A stretch of DNA of 64,000 nt from NCBI GenBank assembly GCA_028554795.2, contig CM068825.1, forward strand, positions 155,611,053 through 155,675,052, in the 5' to 3' direction. Shown in pieces: positions 11,060 through 23,402 of the stretch (positions are counted from its first letter, which is position 1; each line of letters opens with the position of its first letter). The notes under the pieces are model-generated. The model had not been told where the DNA came from. It ran no database searches and saw only the letters and a program-made list of their open reading frames with translations. The position numbers were made by a program, and so were the translations under genes. Source of the DNA: Sinohyriopsis cumingii. Lineage: Eukaryota; Mollusca; Bivalvia; Unionida; Unionidae.

Positions 11060-14050
11060 TGTTTTCATACGAGATCTTGACGATTTGTACCTGTTAATAA
11101 CAATTTTGCTTTCATACGAGGTCTTGACGATTTGTACCTGTTAATGACAATTTTGCTTTCATACGAGGTCTTGACGATTTGTACCTGTTAATAACAATTT
11201 TGTTTTAATACGAGGTTTTGACGATTTGTACCTGTTAATAACAATTTTGCTTTCATACGAGATCTTGACGATTTGTACCTGTTCATAACAATTTTGTTTT
11301 AATACGAGGTCTTGACGACTTGTGCCTGTTAATAACAATCTTGCTTTTAATACGAGGTATTGACGATTTGTACCTGTTAATAACAATTTTGCTTTCATAC
11401 GAGATCTTGACGATTTGTGCCTGTTAATAACAATTTTGCTTTCATACGAGATCTTGACGATTTGTGCCTGTTAATAACAATTTTGCTTTCATACGAGATC
11501 TTGACGATTTGTGACTGTTAATAACAATTTTGCTTTCATACGAGATCTTGACGATTTGTGCCTGTTGATAACAATTTTGTTTTAATACGAGGTATTGACG
11601 ATTTGTACCTGTTCATAACAATTTTGTTTTAATACGAGGTCTTGACGACTTGTGCCTGTTAATAACAATCTTGCTTTTAATACGAGGTATTGACGATTTG
11701 TGCCTGTTAATAACAATTTTGCTTTCATACGAGATCTTGACGATTTGTGCCTGTTAATAACAATTTTGCTTTCATACGAGATCTTGACGATTTGTGCCTG
11801 TTAATAACAATTTTGCTTTCATACGAGATCTTGACGACTTGTGCCTGTTCATAACAATTTTGCTTTCATACGAGATCTTGACGATTTGTGCCTGTTAATA
11901 ACAATTTTGCTTTCATACGAGATCTTGACGATTTGTGCCTGTTAATAACAATTTTGCTTTCATACGAGATCTTGACGATTTGTGCCTGTTAATAACAATT
12001 TTGCTTTCATACGAGATCTTGACGACTTGTGCCTGTTAATAACAATCTTGCTTTTAATACGAGGTCTTGACGATTTGTATCTGTTCATAACAATTTTGTT
12101 TTAATACGAGGTCTTGACGACTTGTGCCTGTTAATAACAATCTTGCTTTTAATACGAGGTATTGACGATTTGTACCTGTTAATAACAATTTTGTTTTAAT
12201 ACGAGATCTTGATGATTTGTGCCTGTTAATAACAATTTTGCTTTCATACGAGATCTTGACGATTTGTACCTGTTCATAACAATTTTGTTTTAATACGAGG
12301 TCTTGACGACTTGTGCCTGTTAATAACAATCTTGCTTTTAATACGAGGTATTGACGATTTGTACCTGTTAATAACAATTTTGCTTTCATACGAGATCTTG
12401 ACGATTTGTGCCTGTTAATAACAATTTTGCTTTCATACGAGATCTTGACGACTTGTGCCTGTTAATAACAATCTTGCTTTTAATACGAGGTATTGACGAT
12501 TTGTGCCTGTTAATAACAATTTTGCTTTCATACGAGATCTTGACGATTTGTGCCTGTTAATAACAATTTTGCTTTCATACGAGATCTTGACGATTTGTGC
12601 CTGTTAATAACAATTTTGCTTTCATACGAGATCTTGACGACTTGTGCCTGTTAATAACAATCTTGCTTTTAATACGAGGTCTTGACGATTTGTATCTGTT
12701 CATAACAATTTTGTTTTAATACGAGGTCTTGACGACTTGTGCCTGTTAATACCAATCTTGCTTTTAATACGAGGTATTGACGATTTGTACCTGTTAATAA
12801 CAATTTTGTTTTAATACGAGATCTTGATGATTTGTGCCTGTTAATAACAATTTTGCTTTCATACGAGATCTTGACGATTTGTGCCTGTTCATAACAATTT
12901 TGTTTTAATACGAGGTCTTGACGACTTGTGCCTGTTAATAACAATCTTGCTTTTAATACGAGGTATTGACGATTTGTACCTGTTAATAACAATTTTGCTT
13001 TCATACGAGATCTTGACGACTTGTGCCTGTTAATAACAATCTTGCTTTTATACGAGGTCTTGACGATTTGTGCCTGTTAATAACAATCTTGCTTTCATAC
13101 GAGATCTTGACGATTTGTACCTGTTCATAACAATTTTGCTTTCATACGAGATCTTGACGATTTGTGCCTGTTAATAACAATCTTGCTTTTATACGAGGTA
13201 TTGACGATTTGTGCCTGTTAATAACAATTTTGCTTTCATACGAGATCTTGACGATTTGTGCCTGTTAATAACAATTTTGCTTTCATACGAGATCTTGACG
13301 ATTTGTGCCTGTTAATAACATTTTTGTTTTAATACGAGATCTTGACGACTTGTGCCTGTTAATAACAATCTTGCTTTTAATACGAGGTATTGACGATTTG
13401 TGCCTGTTAATAACAATTTTGCTTTCATACGAGATCTTGACGATTTGTGCCTGTTCATAACAATTTTGTTTTAATACGAGGTCTTGACGACTTGTGCCTG
13501 TTAATAACAATCTTGCTTTTAATACGAGGTATTGACGATTTGTGCCTCTTAATAACAATTTTGCTTTCATACGAGATCTTGACGATTTGTGCCTGTTAAT
13601 AACAATTTTGCTTTCATACGAGATCTTGACGATTTGTGCCTGTTAATAACAATTTTGCTTTCATACGAGATCTTGACGATTTGTGCCTGTTAATAACAAT
13701 TTTGCTTTCATACGAGATCTTGACGATTTGTGCCTGTTAATAACAATTTTGCTTTCATACGAGATCTTGACGATTTGTGCCTGTTAATAACAATTTTGCT
13801 TTCATACGAGATCTTGACGATTTGTGCCTGTTCATAACAATTTTGTTTTAATACGAGGTATTGACGATTTGTACCTGTTCATAACAATTTTGTTTTAATA
13901 CGAGATCTTGACGACTTGACTTGTGCCTGTTAATAACAATCTTTTTTCATACGAAATCTTGATGATTTGAGCCTGTTAATAACAATCTTGTTTTCATACG
14001 AGATCTTGACGACTTGTGCTTAATAATAAAAATGTTGTTATAAGACGAGA
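11060..14050. repeat. 47-bp tandem satellite, ~62 copies, 615-bp higher-order repeat
   Basis: Unit of 47 bp beginning 'gatcttgacgatttgtgcct', with recurrent variants: ttaataac/ttcataac, gctttcatacgag/gttttaatacgag, and a 48-bp form with gcttttaatacgag. Variants recur in the same order 615 bp apart (for example 12054-12389 and 12669-13004, differing by a few bases), so 13-monomer blocks were amplified as a unit. Minus-strand open frames of up to 111 codons in the array repeat the same peptide and are by-products of the repeat, not genes. Units decay after about 13,960. Confidence 0.95.
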
Positions 14051-16330
14051 TCTTGGTGATCTTATGCGTTTTAATCAAAGTCGCGTTTCTGAGATTTTTT
14101 TGTGATCTATGCCTATTAATAAAAATCAGTTTTCTCGTAATTTTAATGGCCTATGCCTATTGATCAATATCATAGTTTTATCTGAGATCTTGATGAGCTA
14201 TGCATATTGATAAAATCCTACTTTTATGCGAGATCTTGATCTATGCCTACTGATCAACATCGAATAAAAGCAGTCTATAGAGTTGGTAAAAGCTCTGTCA
14301 CTAAGATGCAAGACCACCTCAATAACAAGCAACAGTCTCGCTCATAATAATATTTATCAACATATTGATGATATTAAACAATTTATAAAGTTTAATTATA
14401 CTTGTGTCAGAGATACAATCTGTTGAATGGCACGAAGCTTAGTCAGTAGAGTATATTTAGTGGTAAGAAACTCACCTAATCACACACAAGATCACCTCAT
14501 TAACATATACAGACCTCGCTAATTATAAACATTATTCGAGTTCTTGACGGTTTATGCCTCTATTCCAAGTTCGATCAAAATCTTATCAGAAATACTTCCT
14601 AGAGTGGTGAAAACCCGTCAGTCAGATGGAAGAACACCCCTTTAATATACAATTTTGCCCATTATAAAGCCCATCTGAGCTCCTGATAAGATAAATCCAT
14701 ATTCCAAATTTGATAGAAATCGGTTTAGAAAAATGGACTCTAGAGTGGTAACAAACTCAATACGACACAAGATCACCTTGTTTGTATGAGTAGATTTTGT
14801 TCAGTATCAAACTCTTCTGAGATCTTGATGATATAAACCTATATTCCAAGTCTGATAAAAAATTAGGTCAGAAATACGGCCTCCTGAGAAGAGAAAAAAA
14901 CAAAACAAAATAAAATTAAACAAACACCTCTTAGCTAACACGATGCAAGTTGGCCAATATTAACTGGCATGGCTCTTATTCATTATTGAAATCGCCCGAG
15001 TTCTTGATGATATATGTCACGTTTGCCTGCCCGCGATTACGTAAGTCAGGAACAAAGGAATGTGTTAGCGCAATGAGTATGTCGACCCTGTACTGTTACG
15101 GCGATTTTGTTTGTACAAGAACCCTTCGTTAGGTGTTAACACTAGCACATAGATGTTAGAAGCTTTGTTCTAAGAACAAAGGAACCTCAACGCTATTGTA
15201 AATCTCCCCGCTTTGACAGATGGCCTGAGGCTCGTCTGTTAAGTTGGAACGACTGGGGGTAGAATTGATATCCAATCAGAACTGAGGAAGGGTGGGGCCA
15301 TCAATTCGAATCAGAGCTTAACAGTCATTTGAACTGATAACGAATTAGTGATTTGTAAGCCGTCGTACTGGTAAAGCAGAATATACTCTCTCCGAGGGAG
15401 CCACTCGTGATTTGGTGGGAAAACTCTTAGTACATTCTAAGGACAGAAAGCTTCGTAAAGGAAGCTTTTGGGGACAGAGTAGTCAAGTCCCGAGTCTCAG
15501 AGAGACAGGATAGAAGTAGGCGGAGAACGCCGGAAGGGGAAATAGAGAATAGAAGTAGGCGGGGAACAAGCCTCGTTGAAGGAGAAAGAGAGAAAGAAAA
15601 GGAGGAGGAGAAAAGAAGACAAAAGGGGAAGAGGACAGGAAGAATCGGAGAACGCCGGAAGGAGGAAAGCAATTGGCGTAGTAAACTCAGATGAGTAGAA
15701 ACCAAGTACAGGGGAAAGCCATCTCACACTAAAATCACGTGATGAAATAGGTTGTCACATGGTCGAGAGGAAGTAGATTGGTTGAGAAATTAATATCGTT
15801 TAATTTGTATTAAATTGTTATTCTTTTGGATTTCACCTTTGTGTTCTTAATAATTTAATTGTCTGTATTGCTGACCGGAGGCTCGGAGCTTTACCTCTCT
15901 CTATCACTAATTTCACTTCCTACAAAAACGAGCCAGGGTGGGAATTCCACTGTAATTCAAACAAATTTGGGAGCACCCCACCCCAACGCATAACAGTGAG
16001 TCATATAGAACTTCACAATATACACCCAGATTTCAAATGTGATAAAAGTCTGGTCAGTAGAATCGTCTTCACAGTGGCTGGCTGGTGGCGTGCAATATTA
16101 ACTCATTTATATGCATGAATCTTGCTCTTTACTACGATCGTTCTGATATACGCCTATATTCAAGGTCTGGTTAAAACTGAGTCATAAATATAGCCTCCAC
16201 AGTATTAACAAGGCAAGCCAATCAAATGCAAGACCACGTTATCGGTATGAAGACATCTCACTAATTATCGAACGCATCCGAGATCTTTATATAATAAAAC
16301 AAAATTCCAAATTTGATTGAATTCGGATCA
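14051..16330. repeat. Decayed ~160-bp tandem repeat family
   Basis: Recurring order of 'gagatcttgatgatatatgc', 'ctatattccaagtttgat', 'ggtcagaaatacggcctc', 'gagtggtaacaaactc' and 'caagaccacctcattaatat' at roughly 150-170-bp spacing (for example 14539, 14690, 14820, 14990, then 16130 and 16275). The 47-bp satellite monomer matches the 'gatcttgatgatttatgcctattgataa' part of this unit. The run is split by an LTR-like insertion at 15015-16017. Confidence 0.65.
15015..16017. mobile_element. Solo-LTR-like element, 1.0 kb, TSD ATATA
   Basis: 1,003-bp block starting TGTCACG and ending TTCACA, flanked by ATATA at 15010-15014 and 16018-16022. The older 160-bp repeat is interrupted at exactly this point and resumes after it. 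TG...CA ends with a 5-bp duplication fit an LTR. No gag/pol frame is present. A long purine-rich tract lies at about 15575-15670. It is more GC-rich than its surroundings. Direction is unknown. Confidence 0.6.
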
Positions 16331-17650
16331 GAAATATGTCCAGTTGAGTGGCAGCAAGCGATTGTTCACGGAAAGATGACAATTTCTAAACGAAAAAATA
16401 GAAACAAGACTCCCTCGAAGTAAATAATGGTCTACTGTTCGGAAAGAATTTCCAGGAATGAAAAATATGATAGTTTCTTCATTTAAACTGCCGAGTGTTG
16501 AAACCATCTTTGATAGTATGAGCGATAAGATTTGAAAATTAGCCGATGTCAGACCTATTGGATCTAAGATCAACACGATTTTCTTTTAGCCGCTGTCAGA
16601 CATATTGGATGTAAGATCAACACGATTTTCTTTTAGCCGCTGTTAGACATATTGGATCAACACGATTTTCATTTAGGAATAAATGGGCACCAATAAAAAA
16701 CTTGGTGTAAACCCCATGCCAATATGGGAATCTGTTAATGAGGATTAGGGACACGACTTTCAATATGTTCATTGTAACAGCCATACTGTATGTCTGCAGG
16801 ACACCATTTTCATTTATGACCAGCTTGACATCATAAAAAGACTTTTGACGAGAACTTTATGTCGATATGACCATTCATTTTGGAGTAGCGATAACATCTT
16901 CAAGAGGGCAGCCATGCTGGCCATATTGGATGTTCGGTCGACATAATTTCTTCACAAACCAACTACACACCACAGGATGTCTACTGTTGAAACGTCCATG
17001 TTGATATGACCATCCATTCAGGAGTAGCAATAGCAAGAGTTTCAAGATGGTTCTTTTGGCGGCAATATTTTATGTCGGACCAGCGACATTTTCATTCAGG
17101 AATAACCAGATCTTGAGACCAATGCGTGTGGAATGCTTCATTGCAGTTATCCAAATAGTTTACGAGTAATATCGATAACACTGAAGGACATCAGACCAAC
17201 CCATAAGTTTATCTCGTCTATGACGACAAAGTATCCTGGTTTGAAACCCTTCAATGCGAATGACGCAGATGTGCCATCAGATAAGACTGAAGACAACAAA
17301 AGTAGAGAAACCTTCAAACTGCTCTTTTCCTAACCAGTCAACAAAATTTAAAGAAATTTTGTACAAAAGCACCTTACTAATAACGATTTCTTTGCCACCC
17401 ACTCTTGAATATGGATTTGGTTAACAAGTGATCAGTCTCAAGACCACTTGGGCCTCTTGATTTTAGAAAAAGTTTTAAAACTATATTTGCTGTTGCTGTT
17501 GTTGTTCTTCTTTTTCTTCATCAACAGTAGCCTTACTGAGTGGCAGTCAGCACAATTTGCGCAAACTGTAAAGTTTTCTTAGCCAGAATATATTTTGCCC
17601 AGTTTTATTGAATCCAGATTTGGGAGTTTAAAACGTGTTTCTCAAATTTT
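16331..17650. repeat. Diverged dispersed/tandem repeat remnants, no gene
   Basis: Three 47-bp units 'agccgctgtcagacatattgg...' start at 16541, 16588 and 16635. Further right, loosely repeated text such as 'gccatattggatgt', 'accattttcatttagg' and 'atgtcgatatgaccattca' recurs to about 17130. The same text flanks the 25-bp satellite at 30.1 and 34.5 kb. 17131-17650 shows nothing recognisable. Confidence 0.5.
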
Positions 17651-17651
17651 G

Positions 17652-17704
17652 GAGGCGAGACGGCAGTGATCCGTAACGGTGAGCGCTTTAGACCACTCGG
17701 GGTC

Positions 17705-17706
<2 letters not shown>
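17652..17706 (-). mobile_element. SINE family A, head fragment
   Basis: 'gatccgtaacggtgagcgct' followed by 'ttagaccactcgg' matches the tRNA-like head of SINE A inverted, with an 8-bp internal deletion. It runs directly into a (GA)n tract. Confidence 0.75.
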
Positions 17707-17758
<52 letters not shown>

Positions 17759-17786
17759 TATTACCACCTTTTGCTACCCCTATGAT

Positions 17787-17826
<40 letters not shown>

Positions 17827-17844
17827 TCTGTGTATGTGTGTGTG
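17707..17844. repeat. (GA)n and (GT)n microsatellites
   Basis: (GA)n at 17707-17757, 29 bp of unique sequence, then (GT)n at 17787-17844. The GT run is the expanded tail of the adjacent SINE B. Confidence 0.9.
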
Positions 17845-17903
17845 ATTTGGATTTTAAACGTAGGGTTAACAGTTTTTCAGTCATATCGCTGCGATGTCTA
17901 TAG
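17845..17903 (-). mobile_element. SINE family B, 3' part only
   Basis: The tail and 3' body in minus orientation (GTGATTTGG to 'cgctgcgatgtct') stop abruptly where a plus-orientation SINE B begins. Confidence 0.8.
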
Positions 17904-18215
17904 TGTCTCCGGTGACTTAGTGGTTAAAGCGTCCGCCTCGGATGCGGGATGTTGTGGGTTCGATCCCCGGTCGAATCATACCAAAGACTTATACAAATAG
18001 TACTAACAGTTGCCTCGCTTGGCGCTCAGCATTAAGAGGTTTGTGTTAGGAGTGGTCGGCCTGGTGTCAGGATAATGTGACTGGGTGGGACATCATGCTA
18101 CGTTTCTGTGGCATGATGCCCCAGTACTTGACATCATTATAAACTGCCACACTGCAGACATCGAGCGATATGACTGAAAAATTGTTGCAGCTACGTTAAG
18201 TCCAAATCACACACA
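17904..18215 (+). mobile_element. SINE family B, full length, inverted against neighbour
   Basis: 312-bp copy on the plus strand: head 'ctccggtgacttagtggtta' with box A, box B GGTTCGATCCC, body with the ATCATGCT hairpin, ending 'ccaaatcacacaca'. It is followed by CCTAGAATCATG and about 50 bp that match, inverted, the left flank of the SINE at 9033. Confidence 0.9.
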
Positions 18216-18227
18216 CCTAGAATCATG

Positions 18228-20046
18228 AACGCTGGTGACGGGATGCATTTTGATAAGTACTACAACCTTTCTCAAAAAGAATCTACGTGTTCGTATAGCT
18301 CCTTAACCCTGGCTGGTTTCGGAGCTTTAATTACCTTAGTGATCCTTGCCAGGGATCTATGTTGTCCATTGTATGCTATATATACTGTATGCTACCCGTT
18401 TGTTTTTGTATGGACTGTCTGTATAATCACATTTATGTTTAGAGTTGTCTTTAGTTATGAGGATTCCCATGTAAGAAAAAAAATTAATTTCAGCTAGGGT
18501 GGTCCGATATTAGCATGTGACTTAAGTCTTTTGGTCACACGCTTCTCTGACAGAGGCCAATACATTCATTCCCATGCTTTGACTCCTTATCTAATGTGAA
18601 AATGATGTGTGTAGAATAGAAGAGGAAAGTATACGGTTAAGAATAAAATAATCAAGAGGAGAAAGAATTTTTATTTTATTTTATATTGCTGAGTGCGTGT
18701 ATGTTGTGCATTATATGCCTCCTAGTTTTACTAGATTGTCTATGTACCCCCGTTTTTTGTTTTCGTGATGTTCTATAATTTGACCTCACCTTTGGGGAGA
18801 TCCGATAAGAACGTGCTATCTTGCGTGAGCCACGTAGCTTAGGCATCGTATGCTCCTTAATCCGATAAGATACGCGCTATCTCGCGTGAGCCACGTAGCT
18901 TAGGCATCGTATGCTCCTTAATCAGTAAGGTCAATCCCTGTCGTACTGTTTTTGTTCTTGTTGTACCTATCGATGTTATTGCTTGTATTAGTTTCCACGA
19001 GGTATTCAGTCTTTTTATGAGTATGTTATTTTATTAGTATTAAATTAAGTATTTATGTTGATAGAGAATATCAAAGTTACAGTTGCAGAAACGACGCAGA
19101 GAAGCTCGTTTAGGATATACCTCTCATATCTTCTCTATTTCTATTTGTTTATCATATAAAATGAATTTATTGTTTTCCTTTATTCAGAATATGTTTTAAA
19201 AGTATATGAATAGTTATAGTTGTTTACATAATCTGTAGATACAAGAATATAGTCCCAAAATTAGTTACAAAACTATGCTGAGAAGGTTATTTAGGATAAA
19301 TTATATAGGAAAGTTTATACCTATCACATCATGTCTGTTTCTGTTAATATATCATATTTTAAAAAAAAATTAATTTAAATTAATTTTAAGGTTTATTTAT
19401 CATTTCTAAAAGTTTTCATAATTTTGTTAATAAAGTGTGTTACCCGTAGTTCAGACTATATTTTCTTATCTTTGTCATTATTCATGATTCTTGGTGGACC
19501 AGTACATTTCTGGTTATGAAGTTTATATGGAACTTTTTATTCTTTTGGACCTTAACTCTTTCAGGATTATTTCGGATTCACTTCATAATACTGTAATTTC
19601 CTCTCATGTTTTCATATAGAGGTTCAATATTTAAATTATTTGTTAAGTTTTACAAAACTTGTTGGTTTTGCTTCTTTGGTTACTTAATTTTTAACCACAG
19701 AGTGGTAATATGACCTCCTGAATCCAGCTCTCTCACAGACTTGATAAGGTCTGTCTATGTTTGCATAGACAAATGGAAGTAACTCTTACATATTTATCTC
19801 CCCTTATATTAGGTGGTGCTCTGTATAAGACTCGTGGTACTAATTCGGTTCCCATAGTAAACACCATGATATTAAAAATTCAATAACTTAAAATTTTTGA
19901 GTGCTCATGATCAAACCTATATTTATCAGTATGAACGAAACCTGGATGTCAGCTTCTGTGTTGAGGAAAGGATATGAGCTGCGGCATTTTCTGGACCCTC
20001 ATGTGTTTGAAACATGTACTTTCAGTTCAGCACCAATGAGTCAGGT
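18228..20046. other. Non-coding, no gene recognised
   Basis: A 90-codon frame at 18225-18497 has hydrophobic stretches but starts inside the duplicated SINE flank and matches nothing known. Two 60-bp direct copies (18801-18860 and 18861-18920) share 'gcgtgagccacgtagcttag'. The rest is AT-rich and featureless. Confidence 0.5.
18801..18920. repeat. 60-bp tandem duplication, two copies
   Basis: Both copies begin TCCGATAAGA and end 'catcgtatgctccttaa', with a few differences. The block is more GC-rich than its surroundings. Confidence 0.85.
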
Positions 20047-20060
20047 GCTAATATTAGTAC

Positions 20061-20385
20061 ATGTGTGTGTGTGTGTGATTTGGATTTTTAATGTAGCTTT
20101 AAAAATTTTTCAGTCATATCACTACGATGTCTGCAGTGTGGCAGCTTATAGTAATGTCTAGCACTGGGGCATCATGCTGCAGACATGTAGCATGATGTCC
20201 CACCCAGTCACATTATCCTGACACCAGGCCAACCAGTCCTAACACTAACCTCTTAATGATGAGTGCCAAGCGAGGCAGCTGTTAGTACTATTTTTATAAG
20301 TCTTTGGTATGACTCGGCCAGGGATCGAACCCACGACCTACAGCAGCCGAGTCTGATGCTCTAACCACTAGGCCACCAAAGTGAT
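20061..20385 (-). mobile_element. SINE family B with 14-bp TSD
   Basis: Full-length inverted copy. The flanks TGCTAATATTAGTA (20047-20060) and TGCTAATTTTAGTA (20386-20399) form a 14-bp target duplication with one mismatch. Confidence 0.9.
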
Positions 20386-20399
20386 TGCTAATTTTAGTA

Positions 20400-22951
20400 A
20401 TGAGTGTCTAAACTCAAGGCTGTAAGAGGACTAAAATTCCATCAATAAAACAATGTCTCTATTTTGTTCACTTAAAAATAGGATAAGCTCTCAAAAGATT
20501 CTTTTTCCTAAAACATAACTTACATTATTAACCAATCCTGGTCAGCCAAACCCATATATACTCTATTTTATGTTCACCCATTTCCTGGCTGGTTCCCATT
20601 TTTTCATATCATTAGTACCGTGTGTCCTATACGGTACATCAGTTTTAACGTTAGCACTGTCCGAGACAGGATATTCACATTATGGGGTGGGAATTATAGT
20701 AATGTGATTGGTTAAGTATTTTTAGATAAACATAATCTACTAAACAATTTTCATTTTAATTTGCAATAAAATTTTCTTTCTCCATGAATTACATTACCCA
20801 ATCACATTAACATTAGGAGAATAGGCAAAGGAGGAAAAAATGCTGAACATCCAGCTATTTCCTAAAAGTGCTCTGTAAGGTCAGTAGAACTCTCTAATGT
20901 TAAGGGTAGAACTCTTTTAACAATAACTGACATGATCAAATATAAGCATAAAAACATGTGCAAGGGACCATCCTGTGGACTCCCTCACTTGACAAACAAC
21001 TGGAAAGTAAGGTTTTTCTCTGGAAAATCCAGCATTCAATGAATGTAGTGAGTAGCTTTGTCTGGTGACTATTTCAGCAGTAACCATCGAACCAACTGGA
21101 TTCAAACTCCGTGTTTTGTGAGTGCATGTCATGAAAATAAAGAGAGGAAAAAGTGAATGCAGCATGCCAACTGACTGATTCCATTTTTTGAGACACTGCA
21201 TTGAATGGCAAGGCTTGTAGAAATAGCCCATATTTCACGAGCAATAAAGCTCATCTGATGAACCTGTTCATGTGAGAGATCAGAGTGTGGATTGGATAGC
21301 TCCCCTTAGCCAGGACGATAACACTTGTGGGATTATGTCCTATTTCCGATTTTAGTGAGAGGAAAACCCTCTGGCATCCAGACTGGATGGAGTTTGTGCA
21401 CTTCAGATACATTTGGACCTCACATACCAGGCCATGTTGCATTTCTTCTCTTGAAGTACTGATTGAAGAGAGGGGTCGTAAAGTTATTTTCTGGTTGCCA
21501 GTAGACGTAACCCTGTTCTTAACAATGAAACCTGGCTGTGTCATTAAAATGATTGAACTGCTGGAGTGAAGCAGTAGGTGCATGGATCTGTGGACGGAGA
21601 TTACTTGCTTTTGGTGCTGAAGCCAAGACTTGTACAAAGCTTGGTTGAAGTTTAATGAAGACATCATTGCAAAGAAGGGCCTAGTGATGCCTATCTTGAA
21701 ATTGCCTTCAGAATCAGTGTAAGATGCCATTGTCTCAACCAGTCGGTGGTAACTGTTGGAAAGAAGACAGCTTGACCAGCTTATGGTTGTGGAATTCTAC
21801 AAGAGGCCACTTCTGGAAAAGAAGTACATGCAAAGAACTCAGGAGGCAGACTTTTTATGGATGCTATGGGGGCGCTCACCAGATAATATGTACTTTTGAG
21901 AGAGCGACATATGTAAGGTGAAGTAGTTTGCATTTAAAACATGCACAATGGAGAGAATGTTGGCATACCTCTATGCTACATTAATGTAATGTGGATGATA
22001 TTTCTTTTGGATATTGTACTTTTGGAAATTTTACATGATTTAAGCACACTGCTAACTAAAATTACTGCTCCCTTGTGTTAAAAAATCAGCCTGAATTAGT
22101 CTAAAGTACACTATACATAGCAGCTATTAAAATAGGGAAAATTAATTTTGCCAGACTAGACAATACCAGCTTCTGAAAGTGCAATGAATGAATTACCAAA
22201 TATATAAAATGTAAAAAATGTTATCGGCTCTTTTTTATACAATTTACCTCTGAAGTTCAGGGAGTGAAAAGGACCAAGTAGAGCTAGCACTTTTTTGAAA
22301 GGTGCACGTCTGAAGTAAGGCCAAGCTGTATACTCTATAACCCATAGTACACCCATCAATCATACACCAAAAAAAAGGGAATTAAAGGTTCTTTGCATTA
22401 TACCTAAGAAATACAAGGTCTTTTTTAAAGAGCCAGTATAACCAGTGAGGAAAGCCGGGGAAATTCTTTTTCTTTAAAATCCGAATGCAAAATACGAAAC
22501 TGTAGAGTGCCTCCTATGATGGCAGACACATCCCAGGATATCATCAGACTGTGGAAGGACAAATGCATTTGTGACTGTGTCCTCAAAAATGAAGAGCTGG
22601 GTCACATAGAAGCCTCCTGTGAAGGAAGTGACAATGAAACTGAGGAGTAGGTTGTTGGGGATGATGACTGACAGGGTTGGCCAACTAACAACTGATAGGA
22701 TTTGGGCAAATTGCTCTATGGGGAGACCACTCTAGTCCATTGTCTACCTTGGAAAGCAAATGACTAGCAATTTTGCTGGATGTAGTGGATGTCTGTTTTA
22801 GTTTGAAAGGGCTACATTGATCATAAGCAGATTTTCTCCTAATGTATTATCATCAGATTACATATCTGATGTCAAAATTTGTTCATAGTCTATGGATCCC
22901 TCCTATCTCTTTACTCCTTGAAATAGTGGTGCACTTAGAAAAGTGCATTAA
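20400..22951. other. No recognisable gene; unexplained open frames
   Basis: A 159-codon minus frame (21251-21730) and smaller frames on the plus strand show no domain I recognise. Fragments such as 'MVVEFYKRPLLEKKYM' (about 21780-21830, plus) and 'MADTSQDIIRLWKDKC' (about 22520-22570, plus) look protein-like and may be decayed transposase text, but I cannot name a family. Confidence 0.35.
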
Positions 22952-23402
22952 GGGTCCATCCATTTAGTACGTACGCATAGAGGGGGAGTGGGGTAACCCA
23001 AATGCATACACTTGCGTATGGGGGGTCTACTGATAATGTATGCATAGGAAACGGGTGTGTGGGGTGAAACCTTGATAATAATTTGTCTAATATGTAACCT
23101 GTTCGACTGGGTTTAGTTGGCGTTTGAACTTTAGCGGACACTAGACAAACTTTTTAAAGTTATGCAGCTTATTTCTTTGATGCAGCCAGACATTCAATGC
23201 CAGTGGACTATATGTTTTATTAAACACATTAATATTATTAATCCTTATCTGCGTAGATTAAATATAGGACGTTCTATAGAATTGGGGGGGGGGGCCAAGT
23301 GTACATACGCAGGTGGGGGATTTATAAAAATGTATGCATGTGTTCAGGGGGTAGGGGTCAAGCTTTGCCAGAATTTTGCATATGTACTAAATGGGTGGCC
23401 CC
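22952..23402. mobile_element. MITE family C, copy 1, TSD TAA
   Basis: 451-bp non-coding element with terminal inverted repeats: left GGGTCCATCCATTTAGTAC, right (inverted) GGGGCCACCCATTTAGTAC. It is flanked by TAA on both sides (22949-22951, 23403-23405). Homologous to 47025-47482 throughout. The 3-bp duplication and GGG termini are reminiscent of PIF/Harbinger elements; that assignment is tentative. Confidence 0.85.

Noticed and set aside
12054..13570. Series of similar minus-strand frames suggesting a repetitive protein
   Set aside because: They are the 47-bp satellite read in frames that shift with each 47-bp unit; no start context, splice sites or non-repeat domain.
18225..18497. Possible small membrane protein with hydrophobic segments
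   Set aside because: The start lies in a duplicated SINE flank, the composition matches AT-rich non-coding DNA, and no family is recognised.
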